A stretch of DNA of 64,000 nucleotides from Amphimedon queenslandica (GCF_000090795.2 NW_003546365.1:137935-201934), one strand, 5' to 3'; positions 1 to 11,043 are shown, counted from the stretch's first letter. Notes: generated by a model from the sequence alone, not told the origin. Translations and numbers: made by a program.

Positions 1-178
1 ATTTATTATTACAGGGGCTACCTCATCTCAACACATAGCTACAGTACCTAATGCAGCATATGAAGATATTAATAAATCTAATAAACTAAATATTAATGTT
101 AATCCAGCTTATGGTGAGGTGAGAGGAACAACAACTGTACAGCAACAACACGTGACTTATGAAGAAATTAATTTTTAA
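1..178 (+). CDS. Ig/FN3 receptor copy A, 3' end (partial)
   Basis: This is the last exon of a receptor whose body lies upstream of the window. After an acceptor (tattacag) near position 14 it encodes a cytoplasmic tail ending in VTYEEINF and TAA at 176-178. The tail is nearly identical to that of copy B (exon 3177-3340), so this is a tandem paralogue. It carries three tyrosine motifs: AAYEDI, NPAYGEV and VTYEEI. The last fits the ITIM pattern (V/I/L-x-Y-x-x-I/V/L) and also the pYEEI motif preferred by Src-family SH2 domains. Signalling use is inferred from the motifs only. Confidence 0.7.
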   Translation, partial: FIITGATSSQHIATVPNAAYEDINKSNKLNINVNPAYGEVRGTTTVQQQHVTYEEINF

Positions 179-299
179 CAATTTTATAAAAAAATATAAT
201 AACATACTTTATACTTTTAACTCAAATTAAAATTATGTGAATCAATATCCTGGCCCTTTGCACTAATGCATGGTGTTGATTTGGTAAACATTCAGTATT

Positions 300-425
300 A
301 AACAGGGTATTTGAGAATTTGGCTTATTTAAAAAAATTGTCATAACTCAAAAATTTTAGCTCAAACTTTTTACATATAGCATAAGTACATCAATATGCAT
401 CAGAAAAAGTAATTAAGAAATGGAC
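300..425 (-). repeat. Dispersed repeat monomer (170-190 bp family)
   Basis: In reverse orientation this matches the family seen in many introns here. Diagnostic blocks are cataactcaaaaattttagc, a tcaaactttttacatat block and a catcaatatgcatcag block. The same monomer recurs after copy B (3475-3600), so it was duplicated with the receptor unit. Confidence 0.6.
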
Positions 426-582
426 ATTTGGTTAACATTTATTAACATTTGGTTTGTTCATCATTGATGCTTTATTTACTTTCTTTGTTAACGGAATGCT
501 AATATCACAAGTAAAATAGTAATAATTCACACATTGTATTACATTCACATAATGTACATGTACATGTACATCCTCCATTTAG

Positions 583-831
583 ATATTAGCAGTATTGTGC
601 AATAGAACATTTGTTGGTGAAGAGATACGGTCGTCTAGTGGGCAAACCAAAGGAATCTAAAATGAGTTTAATTACAGCAGTGTGTGGGCGTGGTTAGTTA
701 TTAATGGTTATTATTAATTAATTATTATTTTAATTACAGGTCCAATGTGGCTTTGGTGTCTACCTTTTACTAAAGCAAGAATACCTGATCCTATCCCTCC
801 CTCTGATATTGCTCTTAATCAATTTGTTTAA
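583..831 (+). pseudogene. Fragment of DHHC palmitoyltransferase gene (last two exons), copy A
   Basis: Two blocks (583-692 and 740-831) resemble the last two exons of the intact DHHC gene at 8615-8726 and 8773-8870. Both splice sites are conserved (tttag before block 1, gttag after it, attacag before block 2), and the C-terminal motif IPDPIPPSD corresponds to IPEPIPPSD in the intact gene. Block 1 is 110 nt against 112 nt in the intact exon, so its reading frame is broken. No DHHC core or upstream exons are present. It is best read as a remnant carried along by tandem duplication of a receptor-DHHC unit. Confidence 0.75.
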
Positions 832-903
832 TTTATGAATCAAGGATTTAATTTTTTTAATTTTAAATATTCAATTGGCCAGTCATAGTGACACACCCCC
901 ACT

Positions 904-3340
904 ATGCAGAGCAAAATGCTGCTTCAGATATTCTTCTTGCAACTTTTCCAGTTTATTTATAGTGCAGGTAAGAAGCAATTAATAGAATCCACTTCTTATT
1001 CCTTACAGAAATAACAGTTCAGCCAGTGTCTATTAATACAACACTCAACTCTACTGTTGTCTTCTCTTGTGAAGCTACTGCTGACGAACTTACTTTCAGA
1101 GTTAATAATACACCAGCTACTAATGGAGCTGCTATGGATAAAGGATTTAGTGTAACAACAAGTGGTAGTGGTGGTACTAGGAGTGCAGAGCTACAAGCAA
1201 TAGCTTATGAACACAATAATAATACTGAAATAAGGTGTAGAGCTAGTACTGATGATCCTCCTCAAATAGTGTTTAGTGATACAGCAATACTAATGATACA
1301 AGGTTAGTGCTGGATATGTGTGTGTCATTAGTCACTTCTTTAGGTCTATTGGATAGTGTTGTTGATCTGGATTATACCTTTATTAATGGATCCAGTGTAT
1401 TATTAACATGGACAGCTCCTTATACACTGGATAATGTACCTATCACTGGATACTATATAGTCAATGGATCAGTGAACATTACTACTACTAACAAGAGTAT
1501 TATATTATCAGCTACTAATCCTGATCCTTGTATATTAAATAATGTATCAGTTTCTCCTATTAATGATGTTGGAATAGGTTCATCTAATAATATCAGTTTT
1601 TATTATGAAAGAGGTTAGTCCTACTATGGCTTCATGTATATGTTCACAGTGTATCTTTCAGTTCCTCTCATTACTCCTCCTGTATCAGTGGTACCAGTAA
1701 TTGATGGACAACTAATATCATTGAATATCAGTATTAATGTAAGTATATTCACTATAAGCTCAATTGTAAACTAACAGGAAATGCATGCATAGCAAATGAT
1801 TATTGTTGACATAACATTAGTTTGAGTTATTGCTACACACGCTCATTCAAACATAGGTCAGTACACTATGTAAAGGAGAGTATCCTAATAGTATAACAGT
1901 TAGTATACTGAATACTGATAACGCAGTAATAAACAATACCAGTATACCAACACAAGTTAATGATCAACTGATGATTACTGGAGTAATAACTGTACCTAAT
2001 AATTTAAATACATTTATTGTTAATGTATCACTGAGTAATAATGGAGGAGAATATCTACCTATACCTTCTTTTGGATTTGGTAAAAAACTGCAGCGTTGCA
2101 TATATTCTTTACTTCTCTTATACATTAGGTTTTCTTGGTCCAGTTACTAACATTGACTCTTCAATTGACAACTGTTCTACTATTGATATAACATGGACTG
2201 CTCCTACAGCTGATGATAGAGTATCTATACTGTATTACATACTAAGAATATATGATGCTATTACTGGTAGTCTAGTGGATACTGTAGCAGTATATGATAC
2301 CAGTTATCAGTTTGTGGATAATAATTTATTTTTTCATCGTTATACATATGTTATAACTGGAGTTAATGAATTAGGAGAAGGAATATCTAATAATGATACA
2401 TTCTCATATCAAAGAGGTACAATAAACAATAATTACTGAATAAATGATTTTATGTTTATTTAGTACCAAGAACAGTGACGGAAGCTGGTTCAGATATATT
2501 GACATTTAATCAATCTAGTGCTACTGCTTCCTTTAATATACCGGTACCAGTAATATCATGTTATTAATGTACTTTTGTCAACTTTAATAATTACAGATTA
2601 CATTGGAGTGTACTGGTGAAGCTCCTGAGAATGCTACAGTTACTATACAGTGTAATGGAACTGGTGCTGTGTATTATAGCACATATTTAGTAGCAAATGC
2701 TCATTTACCAATGAATATAACAGGATCAGTACCAGTACCACTACATCAACAGTGTACCATCACTGTTGTATTTAGTAATGAGGCTGGTAGTAGTGAACCA
2801 TTTATACTAGCATTTGGTGAGTATTCAGTAGTGCTCAGTATAATGTTAATGTACATGTATTATTCATCACATTATTATACAGACACTACTCTACCTATCA
2901 GTAATACACCATCTCCTACTAATACTCCATTAGTTACTAGCACACCAGGTATAACTTCACCTAATAGTACTGGTGAGTTATATAATACACAATATTATTA
3001 TTATTATTTATATTTATATAGTTATCATCATACCAGTAGTAATATCACTGACTATTGTTATAATAATAATAATAATAACAGCAGTGTGTGTCACTGTGTT
3101 GGTGTTTGCTGTGTATAAAAGGAACAGGAATAGTAAGATAATGGTAATACTTATTAATTATTATTTATTATTACAGGGGCTACCTCATCTCAACACATAA
3201 GTACAGTACCTAATGCAGCATATGAAGATATTAATAAATTTAATAAATTAAATATTAATGTTAATCCAGCTTATGGTGAGGTGAGAGGAACAACAACTGA
3301 ACAGCAACAACACGTGACTTATGAAGAAGTTAATTTTTAA
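904..3340 (+). CDS. Ig/fibronectin-III type I membrane receptor, copy B
   Basis: Eleven exons can be joined in phase: 904-967, 1009-1302, 1344-1613, 1662-1738, 1857-2078, 2129-2416, about 2464-2550, 2598-2816, 2883-2972, 3023-3132 and 3177-3340. Exon 1 gives a signal peptide starting MQSKMLLQIFFLQLF. Exon 2 is an Ig-like domain (VVFSC ... EIRCRA). Exons 3 and 6 are FN3-like (LLTWTAPYTLDNVPITGYY; ITWTAPTADDRVSILYY). Exon 8 is a cysteine-containing beta-sandwich-like module, exon 9 a Ser/Thr/Pro stalk, exon 10 a transmembrane helix, and exon 11 a tail with YEDI, YGEV and VTYEEV motifs. Each domain is one exon with matching phase, which favours shuffling. It is a surface adhesion or recognition receptor by architecture; the ligand is unknown and I recognise no named orthologue. 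Confidence 0.8.
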
Positions 3341-3474
3341 CAATTTTATAAAAAAAATATAACAGCATATTTTATACTTTTAACTCAAATTAAAATTATA
3401 TGAATCAATATCCTGGCCCTTTGCACTGTATTTAGCAATGGTGTTGATTTGGTAAACATTCAGTATTAAACAGG

Positions 3475-3600
3475 GTATTTGAGAATTTGGCTTATTTAAA
3501 AATGTTCATAACTCAAAAATTTTAGCTCAAACTTTCTACATAGCATATAAGTATATCAATGTGTATAAGAAAATGTAATTAAGAAATGGACGTTTGGTTA
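3475..3600 (-). repeat. Dispersed repeat monomer (170-190 bp family)
   Basis: Copy of the block at 300-425 in the same position relative to the receptor gene, with a few substitutions and short indels. It belongs to the intron repeat family described at 26862. Confidence 0.6.
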
Positions 3601-3749
3601 ACATTTATTAACATTTGGTTTGTTCATCATTGATGCTTTATTTACTTTCTTTGTTAACGGAATGCTAATATCACAAGTAAAAATAATAATAATCCACACA
3701 TTGTATTACATTCACATAATGTACATGTACATGTACATCCTCCATTTAG

Positions 3750-3999
3750 ATACTAGCAGTATTGTGCAATAGAACGTTTGTTGAAGTGAAGAGATACGGT
3801 CGTCCTGTGGGTAAACCAAAGGAATCTAAAATGAGTTTAATTACAGCAGTGTGTGGGCGTGGTTAGTTATTAATGGTTATTATTAATTATTATTTTAATT
3901 ACAGGTCCAATGTGGCTTTGGTGCCTACCTTTTACTAAAGCAAGAATACCTGATCCTATCCCTCCCTCTGATATTGCTCTTAATCAATTCGTTGTTTAA
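3750..3999 (+). pseudogene. Fragment of DHHC palmitoyltransferase gene (last two exons), copy B
   Basis: Blocks 3750-3861 and 3905-3999 match the last two exons of the DHHC gene at 8615-8870. Block 1 is exactly 112 nt, as in the intact exon, and the joined frame stays open to a TAA (reading LAVLCNR ... KRYGRP, then IPDPIPPSD). Both intron borders are preserved. Upstream DHHC exons are absent, so it cannot encode an enzyme alone. It could still act as an alternative 3' exon pair for a read-through transcript, but a duplication remnant is simpler. Confidence 0.75.
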
Positions 4000-4269
4000 T
4001 TTATGAGTTAATAATTTTTAGTATTATTGATTTTTTAACGATGTAAATGATATTATTTTTACGGAATTGATTTGAATCATTATCAAAATTTTATGCAATT
4101 TCATAGAAATCAAAATATAAAAATGCCGAGTAACCATTTATCAAGGTTAAATATAAACTAATTTTAATAAAATAATTGCAATGTTGGCTGCAATTGCTAG
4201 CTCAGTCTACCTCAAAAGAAAGTCAAGCTCAAAAGCTACTCCCTTGGCATAGGCTTTTTAAAAATCAAG
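4000..4269. other. Spacer between DHHC fragment B and receptor copy C
   Basis: AT-rich sequence with no ORF or recognised repeat. It differs from the spacer before copy B (832-903), so copy C has its own 5' flank and probably its own promoter. Nothing else seen. Confidence 0.5.
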
Positions 4270-6904
4270 ATGCTGTTTTTACTTTTCTTTCTTTTGCTGC
4301 AGCAATATGTATACTGTGCTAGTAAGTAGATTGTATCTGTTTTATTCATTTTATTGTCATTATAGATATAACAGTACAGCCAGTGTCTATTAATACAACA
4401 CTCAACTCTACTGTTGTCTTTTCTTGTGAAGTTATTGCTGATGACCTTAGTTTCAGAGTTAATAATACACCAGCTACTGACGAAGCTAATATGAATAAAG
4501 GATTCAGTGTAACAACAAGTAATAATGGTGGTACTAGAAGAGCAGAGCTACAAGCAATAGCTTATGAATATAATAATAATACTGAAGTGAGGTGTAGAGC
4601 TAGTACTGATGATCCTCCTCAAATAGTGTTCAGTGATACAGCAATACTAATGATACAAGGTTAGCACTCTGTGACTGTGACATTATTTATCATTTCTCCT
4701 TCAGGTCTATTGGATAGTGTTGTTGATCTGAATTATACTTTTATTAATGGATCCAGTGTATTATTAACATGGACAGCTCCTTATACACTGGATAATGTAC
4801 CTATCACTGGATACTATATAGTCAATGGATTAGTGAATATTACTACTACTAACAAGAGTATTATATTATCAGCTACTAATCCTGATCCTTGTATATTAAA
4901 TAATGTATCAGTTTCTCCTATTAATGATGTTGGAATAGGCTCATCTAATAATATCAGTTTTTATTATGAAACAGGTTAGCATTACTATGGCTTCATGTAT
5001 ATGTTCACAGTGTATCTTTCAGTTCCTCTCATTACTCCTCCTGTATCAGTGGTACCAGTAGTTAATGGACAACTAATATCATTGAATATCAGTATTAATG
5101 TGAGTATATTCACCATAAGCTCATCACACAATGAGTAAACTAACAGGAAATGCATGCATAGCAAATGAATATTGTTGACATACTTCAGTTCACCTTATTC
5201 CCACACACACAAACTCATCCATAGGTAAGTGAACTATGTGATGGAGAGTATCCTAACAATGCAACAGTTAATATACTGAATATTAATAATGAGATACAAG
5301 ATAGTACCAGTATACCAACACAAGTTAATGATCAACTGATGATTACTGGAGTAATAACTGTACCTAATAATTTAAATACATTTATTGTTAATGTATCACT
5401 GAGTAATAATGGAGGAAAATATCTACCTACACCTTCTTTTGGATTTGGTAAAAAACTGCAGCGTTGCATATATTCTTTACTTCTCTTATGCATTAGGTTT
5501 TCTTGGTCCAGTTACTAACATTGACTCTTCAATTGACAACTGCTCTACTATTGATATAACATGGACTGCTCCTACAGTTGATGATAGAGTATCTATACTG
5601 TATTACATACTAAGAATATATGATACTATTACTGGTAGTCTAGTGGATACTGTATCAGTAGATGATACCAGTTATCAGTTTGTGGATAATAATTTATTTA
5701 TTCATCGTTATACATATGTTATAACTGGAGTTAATGAATTAGGAGAAGGAATATCTAATAATGATACATTCTCATATCAAAGAGGTACAATAAACAATAA
5801 TTACTGAATAAATGATTTTATATTTATTTAGTACCACAATCAGTTACAGAAGCAGGTTTTAATATAGCAGCATTTAATCAAACTAGTGCTAATGTTTCCT
5901 TCAATATACCAGTAATATCATGTTATTAATATTTATTATTATCAAAATATTATTACAGATTACATTGGAGTGTACTGGTGAAGCCCCTGGGAATATTAGT
6001 GTTACTATAGAGTGTAATGGAACTGGTGTTGTATATAATGACACTACACTAGTGGAATATGCTAAACGACCAATGATCATAACAGGATCAGTACTAGTAC
6101 CACTATATCAACAGTGTAATATCACGGTTGTATTTAGCAATGGTGTTGGTAGTAGTGATCCATTTATTCTAGCATTTGGTAAGTATTCATTCATATACTT
6201 ATGTGTATTAAAACTATTATTTTTTATTAAAATTGTTTTAATAGTTGCAAATATTCTTCCTACAACTTCATCAACAAGTGCCACATCAACCATATCTCCA
6301 ACTGTTTCAACAAGAACATCATCATCAGGTAATTCAGCTTATATTTATTAATACACAGAGTAATTGATTCATTATGTAGTTATCATCATTATAAGTGTCT
6401 TTGCTGGTGGTGGTTTAGTTATATTGCCTATGATTATAATTTTTTGCTGTTTATCACTGAGGTTATATCATAAAAAGAAGCTGCGCATTGAAAGAAGTTA
6501 GTGTCTTGTTTTAATCAAAAATAATATAATTATAAATAGGAGCTTCTGAGTCACATGGATTGCCTAATGAGCGAGTTTCATTTGATGGAGTAAGCTAATT
6601 ATTTTATTATGTATTTGTATTTTTAATAATTATTTACAATAGTCTTCTGCCCATTCATCAGTAGGCAGTACTACTCAAGAGACAGTATGCTTATAAAATA
6701 AAAGAATATTTTGTTTATTTTATTTTTTAGAAACTCTGTCCTTCACAATCAACAAACACCAGTGAACCTCATGCTAGTACTACAAAGGAAGCTGCTACTG
6801 GAGGAGGAGCTACTGCTAGTGGTACTACTGTAATTGGAGCTACTGGAGGAGATACTAATCCACCAGCAATACCTGATGATGAGGAAAGTAAAGGAGCTAC
6901 TTGA
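4270..6904 (+). CDS. Ig/fibronectin-III type I membrane receptor, copy C (divergent tail)
   Basis: Paralogue of copy B. Exon 1 (4270 to about 4321) is a signal peptide, [17 protein letters not shown]. It is followed by Ig-like (about 4366-4660), FN3 (about 4704-4974), linker, second FN3 (about 5496-5783) and cysteine-containing membrane-proximal modules. The middle exons are nearly identical in DNA to copy B, introns included. From about 6240 on the gene differs completely: a new Thr/Ser stalk, a different transmembrane segment (VFAGGGLVILPMIIIFCC), a KKKLRIER stop-transfer, and a Ser/Thr/Gly/Ala-rich tail without the YEDI/YGEV/YEEV motifs, ending GAT and TGA at 6902-6904. Copies B and C thus share the outside and differ inside the cell. 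Confidence 0.78.
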
Positions 6905-7517
6905 GGAGCTACTACTACTATTTAACACATCATGTTAATTAACGATGGTAAATATAATAGTTATATGCATCTTATTTGATATAATTTATTTAATTATCTT
7001 GTGTAGATTCACATTTTCCCTCAGCTCCTCCTCCTCTGCCTCTCCATTATCTTTTTACTTGTAATGCGTGCTATTAAAGCAAAAGCTGTGTGTTTGATTA
7101 TAGACTGGCCTCACTCAGACTGGTTGTATATGTCTATCATTTTTAATGTCTATAGTATTTAAATAATGATATTGATTGTTATATTTTTTATAATTGCTTT
7201 AACACATTTCATTTAATTGTCAGATTGGTCTTGTTTTTTTTTTAATTAATGTCTTTATGCTATGTAAAAGCATGAGCTAATAATTAGAGCTTAAATTTTT
7301 GAGTTATAGCCAGTGAAAAATGAACCAATCAATTTATAAAGGAACCCTTGTGAAAAATGGTTTTAAAATCACCCGTAATTTTTAATTGATGTAGTTATGC
7401 TATGAAAAGAGTTCAAGCCAAACTGAACTTCAATTTTTAAAGTTATGGCAATTTTATTTTAGCCCCGCCCATTATTATTATTTTTTACATGGCGGCCAAT
7501 CACAAGCTCCTGTAGAG
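6905..7517. other. Intergenic region between receptor copy C and the DHHC gene
   Basis: AT-rich. 7225-7460 holds two degenerate forward-orientation monomers of the dispersed repeat (tttatgctatg, then a ttatgctatgaaaagagttcaag block). Just upstream of the DHHC start is a CCCCGCCC box (7463) and a decoy ATG at 7489 whose frame stops after eight codons. No gene seen. Confidence 0.5.
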
Positions 7518-8302
7518 ATGGTGTTTCATAAAGATCCTCTTGGGATAATCGTCTTCCTTTCTGTGCATCTCCTCCTCCTCTACGGGGATATTGTTGTCGT
7601 TTACTATGTCATTGAATATGGCGGAGAACACGAAGGGTGAGAAGAAAAGTGGCTGTTATAATAATTATTATTATTAGCACTAATAATTATTCTATTTTTG
7701 TGTTTGTTAGATCTGGTCGTACAGTAATGGCTCTTTTTGTTCATTTATTCTACATTATGGCTGCTTTCTCTCATTTGAGGGCTGCATTTTCTAATCCAGG
7801 TAAGTGAGTGACACACCCTTTTACTTTAGTGACACCCACACTAATTAATTAATTTGTAGGATATGTACCACAGTCGAGAATAAAAATTGATTTTTCGTCT
7901 GATATTGAGCAAGGAAAGAAGAAAAGGAAGAAGGTTTGTTTGATAAATATAATGAAAAAAAATTATTAATTAAATGATAATTATTATTATTAGGAGTTGC
8001 CTAGTTTTGATGAGTGGACAGTTTGTACGAAATGTGAAACCTATCGACCGCCAAGATCCCACCACTGCAGGTACTGCATGCACTAGATCACATGATTAAT
8101 GAGTCACGTGACTTGGTTAGGATTTGTGGACGCTGCGTGAGACGAATGGATCACCACTGTCCATGGTACGCCCACGTATATTGATTAAATGTGTTTTAGC
8201 ATTAATTTTTATATTAGGATTAATAATTGTGTTGGTGAACTCAATTTTAAATATTTTTATTTATTTCTAGTATACACTGGTAAGTTATTATTAATTTTAT
8301 TA

Positions 8303-8352
<50 letters not shown>

Positions 8353-8870
8353 AGATTTACTATGCTGCTATGCTTTCATACTGGTACTGTGGGATTGGGT
8401 TTCAAACTGGCACAAGGAGGTGGAGCAGGGGAAACTGGATCGGTGAAAAACAATAATAAAACTATTGTCTATTTTTAATCATTTGTTTAGGATCTTAACT
8501 CTCATCGTGTTTTTCGAGATTATGATTTTTGGTGTCTTTCTCGGAGGAATGATATTTGCACAAGTTAGTTGACCACGCCCACAAATGACCACGCCTTTTT
8601 ATACCCACCACCAGACACTAGCAGTATTGTGTAATCGTAATGCCATTGAGATCAGAAGATACGGTCGGCCCATGTCATTCCCAAGTGTCTCAAAGATTAG
8701 TCTTATCACTGGCGTATGTGGGAGAGGTTAGTTAATACCATGTATACATTATGAGCCACGCCTCCTCTTAAGGTTCGAAGATCTGTTGGATAGTTCCATG
8801 TGTCACTGCTCACATTCCCGAGCCCATTCCGCCGTCTGATAAATTCACAGACATTAACCAATTTATATAA
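7518..8870 (+). CDS. DHHC-type protein S-palmitoyltransferase, ZDHHC3/7-like
   Basis: Ten exons (7518-7636, 7711-7799, 7860-7933, 7994-8070, 8121-8165, 8218-8279, 8355-8442, 8491-8563, 8615-8726, 8773-8870) sum to 837 nt, or 278 residues, with every phase consistent. The family transfers palmitate from palmitoyl-CoA to cysteines on membrane proteins, for ZDHHC3/7 in the Golgi. The core is split over exons 4-6: CTKCETYRPPRSHHCR, ICGRCVRRMDHHCPW, INNCVGE. It contains the zinc-binding cysteines and histidines and the catalytic D-H-H-C. Two membrane spans precede the core (DPLGIIVFLSVHLLLLYGD as in vertebrate DPxGI; AAFSHLRAAFSNPG) and two follow. The start at 7518 is chosen because the upstream ATG at 7489 stops at once. 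Its last two exons are the source of the fragments at 583 and 3750. Confidence 0.9.
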
Positions 8871-9001
8871 GAGGGAGGGAGAAACGAGAAGATATTTTTT
8901 ATATTAATGAATTATAATTAATAGTTATAATAATAATGATTGCAGTTTCTATTAATACTAATTCTTCCTCAATACATGATCCACACACACACACAGAGAA
9001 G

Positions 9002-9980
9002 CTACTGATGAAGTACCATTGCTGTTACACCAGTAGCTAGAGCAGCCAGGCCGTGTATTCCTAGTGTAGCCCATGATCCAAATAATATTAATAAATTATT
9101 AAATAGGATTTGACGATATATAATGATGGATATGAGGACACCTAATAGAGAGAGAACATTAATAGATGTGTCTTTCCTGCTCCATAGCCACAAGAAAGTA
9201 CAAACTGAGAAAATGAATATCTAAACAAAAAGATAATTAAAGGAATAAAATTATTACACTACAAATCATAAAAGCATAATTTATAACAAGATTTGTATGT
9301 GTCTCCTCACTAGATTGAAGTTTGATATGAAGCTCATTTGTATGTATTTCCAATCAAATTCTGTTCCTCTGGCCCCAAACCACAACGGGAGGAATCTTGT
9401 AGCTATAGCCTCACTTGATGCCCAACCTAAAAATGTATTAATCTAACGGTTAATTTTTGCAAATCAGTCAAAAATGAGCAGTGTGGATCATAAAATTTTA
9501 ATCAAGTTTTTGTATCGTTTCTTACCAATAGCGGTAACTAATATTTTCTTGTCTCCTTTCCCTAGCAGTTTAGTTATTATTAGATAAAGTCCAAGTATGT
9601 CAATTACATCAACTGAACACTTTACAAAATCCTGTTCAATAACTATTAATAACTAGCCACACCTACAAAACACTAACCATTAATAATGTTTCATCGTCCG
9701 TTTCACTTTGAGGATAAAAAGTGGCCAGTAACATCATCTGAAATAAAAAGAAAAATCACGTGATGGTCACATGATAATGTGTACTTTAACTAATTGGGTT
9801 AGAACGTAAGCCACGCCTACCCTCAGACAACTCCATATTGATGAAGATTCCATCCTATAGAATAAGATCACGTGATTAGAGGAAAAAAGGAGGGAACACT
9901 TACAATCCAGAGAATCTATAGGTGATAACCAGTGGCCCATAAGTCAGGGCAACACAATTTATAAAATGGAAGAAAGTCAT
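9002..9980 (-). CDS. TMEM147: TMEM147-like ER membrane protein
   Basis: Six minus-strand exons join to a multi-pass protein beginning [16 protein letters not shown] (human family MTLFHFGNCFALAYFP). Diagnostic blocks in order: [19 protein letters not shown]; a block with [17 protein letters not shown] and LLGKGDKK; then [20 protein letters not shown] and [12 protein letters not shown]; and a last exon with [21 protein letters not shown]147 is a small ER protein that associates with the Nicalin-NOMO complex and the translocon. The start is the ATG at 9980. Its stop at 9002 lies 131 bp from the convergent DHHC stop, so 3' UTRs probably overlap. It lies 104 bp downstream of MRPL14 on the same strand. 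Confidence 0.88.
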
Positions 9981-10084
9981 TTCACATGTACAGTACCGCC
10001 CACGCAACTAACTCAAGCAAAAACCCACGCCCATCCACGTGGTTACAGTACTAATAATAAATAACTTTTATTATAATACAATAA

Positions 10085-10495
10085 TTAAATGAATCTGTTA
10101 CACATTGCAATAATTTTAGAGAATTTGTCTTTCCTGAGTCTCATCTTGGTTGGTAGTGGTATCGATATTCTAGTACCCACAGGTTCATTCTTCTCATTAA
10201 GGAGTACAATGTACCACTTGTCGTATACAGGCAGGTCCTTGCTAGGCCGAGTGTTAGTCACTATCATTGCATTGTGGACCTTTCCTCTGTGAGCTATCTT
10301 TATTATGTCACCGAATCCAGCCACCTTATTGTTCTTGGGTAGGGCTATACAGTACGGCCTGTCAGTTAATGTGGTTTTCTTTGCGTTGATGGAATTATCA
10401 GCGAAATACAGTTTCGTTAGCTTTATAACTGATCGGACCTGAAGAGATGAGAAAGGAGAAACACAGAATGACTTGAGTTCTTTGAACAACGCCAT
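10085..10495 (-). CDS. MRPL14: Mitochondrial ribosomal protein L14 (uL14m)
   Basis: A single 136-residue frame. From about residue 23 it follows the uL14 fold: VRSVIKLTKLYFADNS, VAGFGDIIKIAHRGKVHNAM, then NEKNEPVGTRISIPLPTKMR and a final KFSKIIAMCNRFI. GTRI followed by a proline-rich stretch is typical of uL14, and the N-terminal 20 residues look like a mitochondrial presequence. It is a structural protein of the mitochondrial large subunit. A TTTCTCATCTCTTCAG tract near the N-terminus looks like a splice acceptor, so an alternative upstream first exon cannot be excluded; the intact frame to the ATG argues against needing one. Confidence 0.88.
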   Translation of the reverse strand: MALFKELKSFCVSPFSSLQVRSVIKLTKLYFADNSINAKKTTLTDRPYCIALPKNNKVAGFGDIIKIAHRGKVHNAMIVTNTRPSKDLPVYDKWYIVLLNEKNEPVGTRISIPLPTKMRLRKDKFSKIIAMCNRFI

Positions 10496-11043
10496 TTTAT
10501 TATAGCCACACCCATTGACAAACTAAGCCACGCCTTTATTTTATTTTTATTCATGATCAAACAGATCAATCATTATCGTTATCGTTATTGATTAAAAGTA
10601 AGCGAAAATTGCAAATCAATTACTACAACACTGATCCTTTATCTCTTAATTCTTTCTAATGTTTCTATCAGATCAAGGATATACAAATATGGTTATGCAA
10701 ACTACAAAGGAAATTAAGCATTCAATTTCAAATTATACTGCACTTCCTGACTGATTCCGTGTTTCTATACTAATTTGTTAATAAAACTGATAATAGAAGA
10801 GGTATGACTTTTGTCATGGGTGTAGTGGGTTCACTGGGTTTTATTGGATTGCATGCAAAGGTCGCTGGTTGACCTAATAATAAGAAATTCCCTTCACTTT
10901 TCACTAAAATTCTATAAAAATTAAAATAATAATATTTACAAAAATGATTATAAATCGTAAAAACCTGAAATGAGTGTATGAATGAGCTATGAATAATAAT
11001 GAGTCCGTGATTGAATCATGAATATTTAATGAGTGCACCACGA
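10496..11043. other. Intergenic region between MRPL14 and the ERG/FLI-like gene
   Basis: About 550 bp of AT-rich sequence. It holds CCACACCC and CCACGCC boxes at 10505-10535, close upstream of the MRPL14 start on the minus strand, plus the 3' UTR of the minus-strand ETS gene. No ORF or repeat recognised. Confidence 0.5.

Noticed and set aside
10440-10495. Possible intron at the MRPL14 N-terminus (polypyrimidine tract then CAG)
   Set aside because: The frame is open to a good ATG and the N-terminus looks like a presequence; kept as a caveat only.
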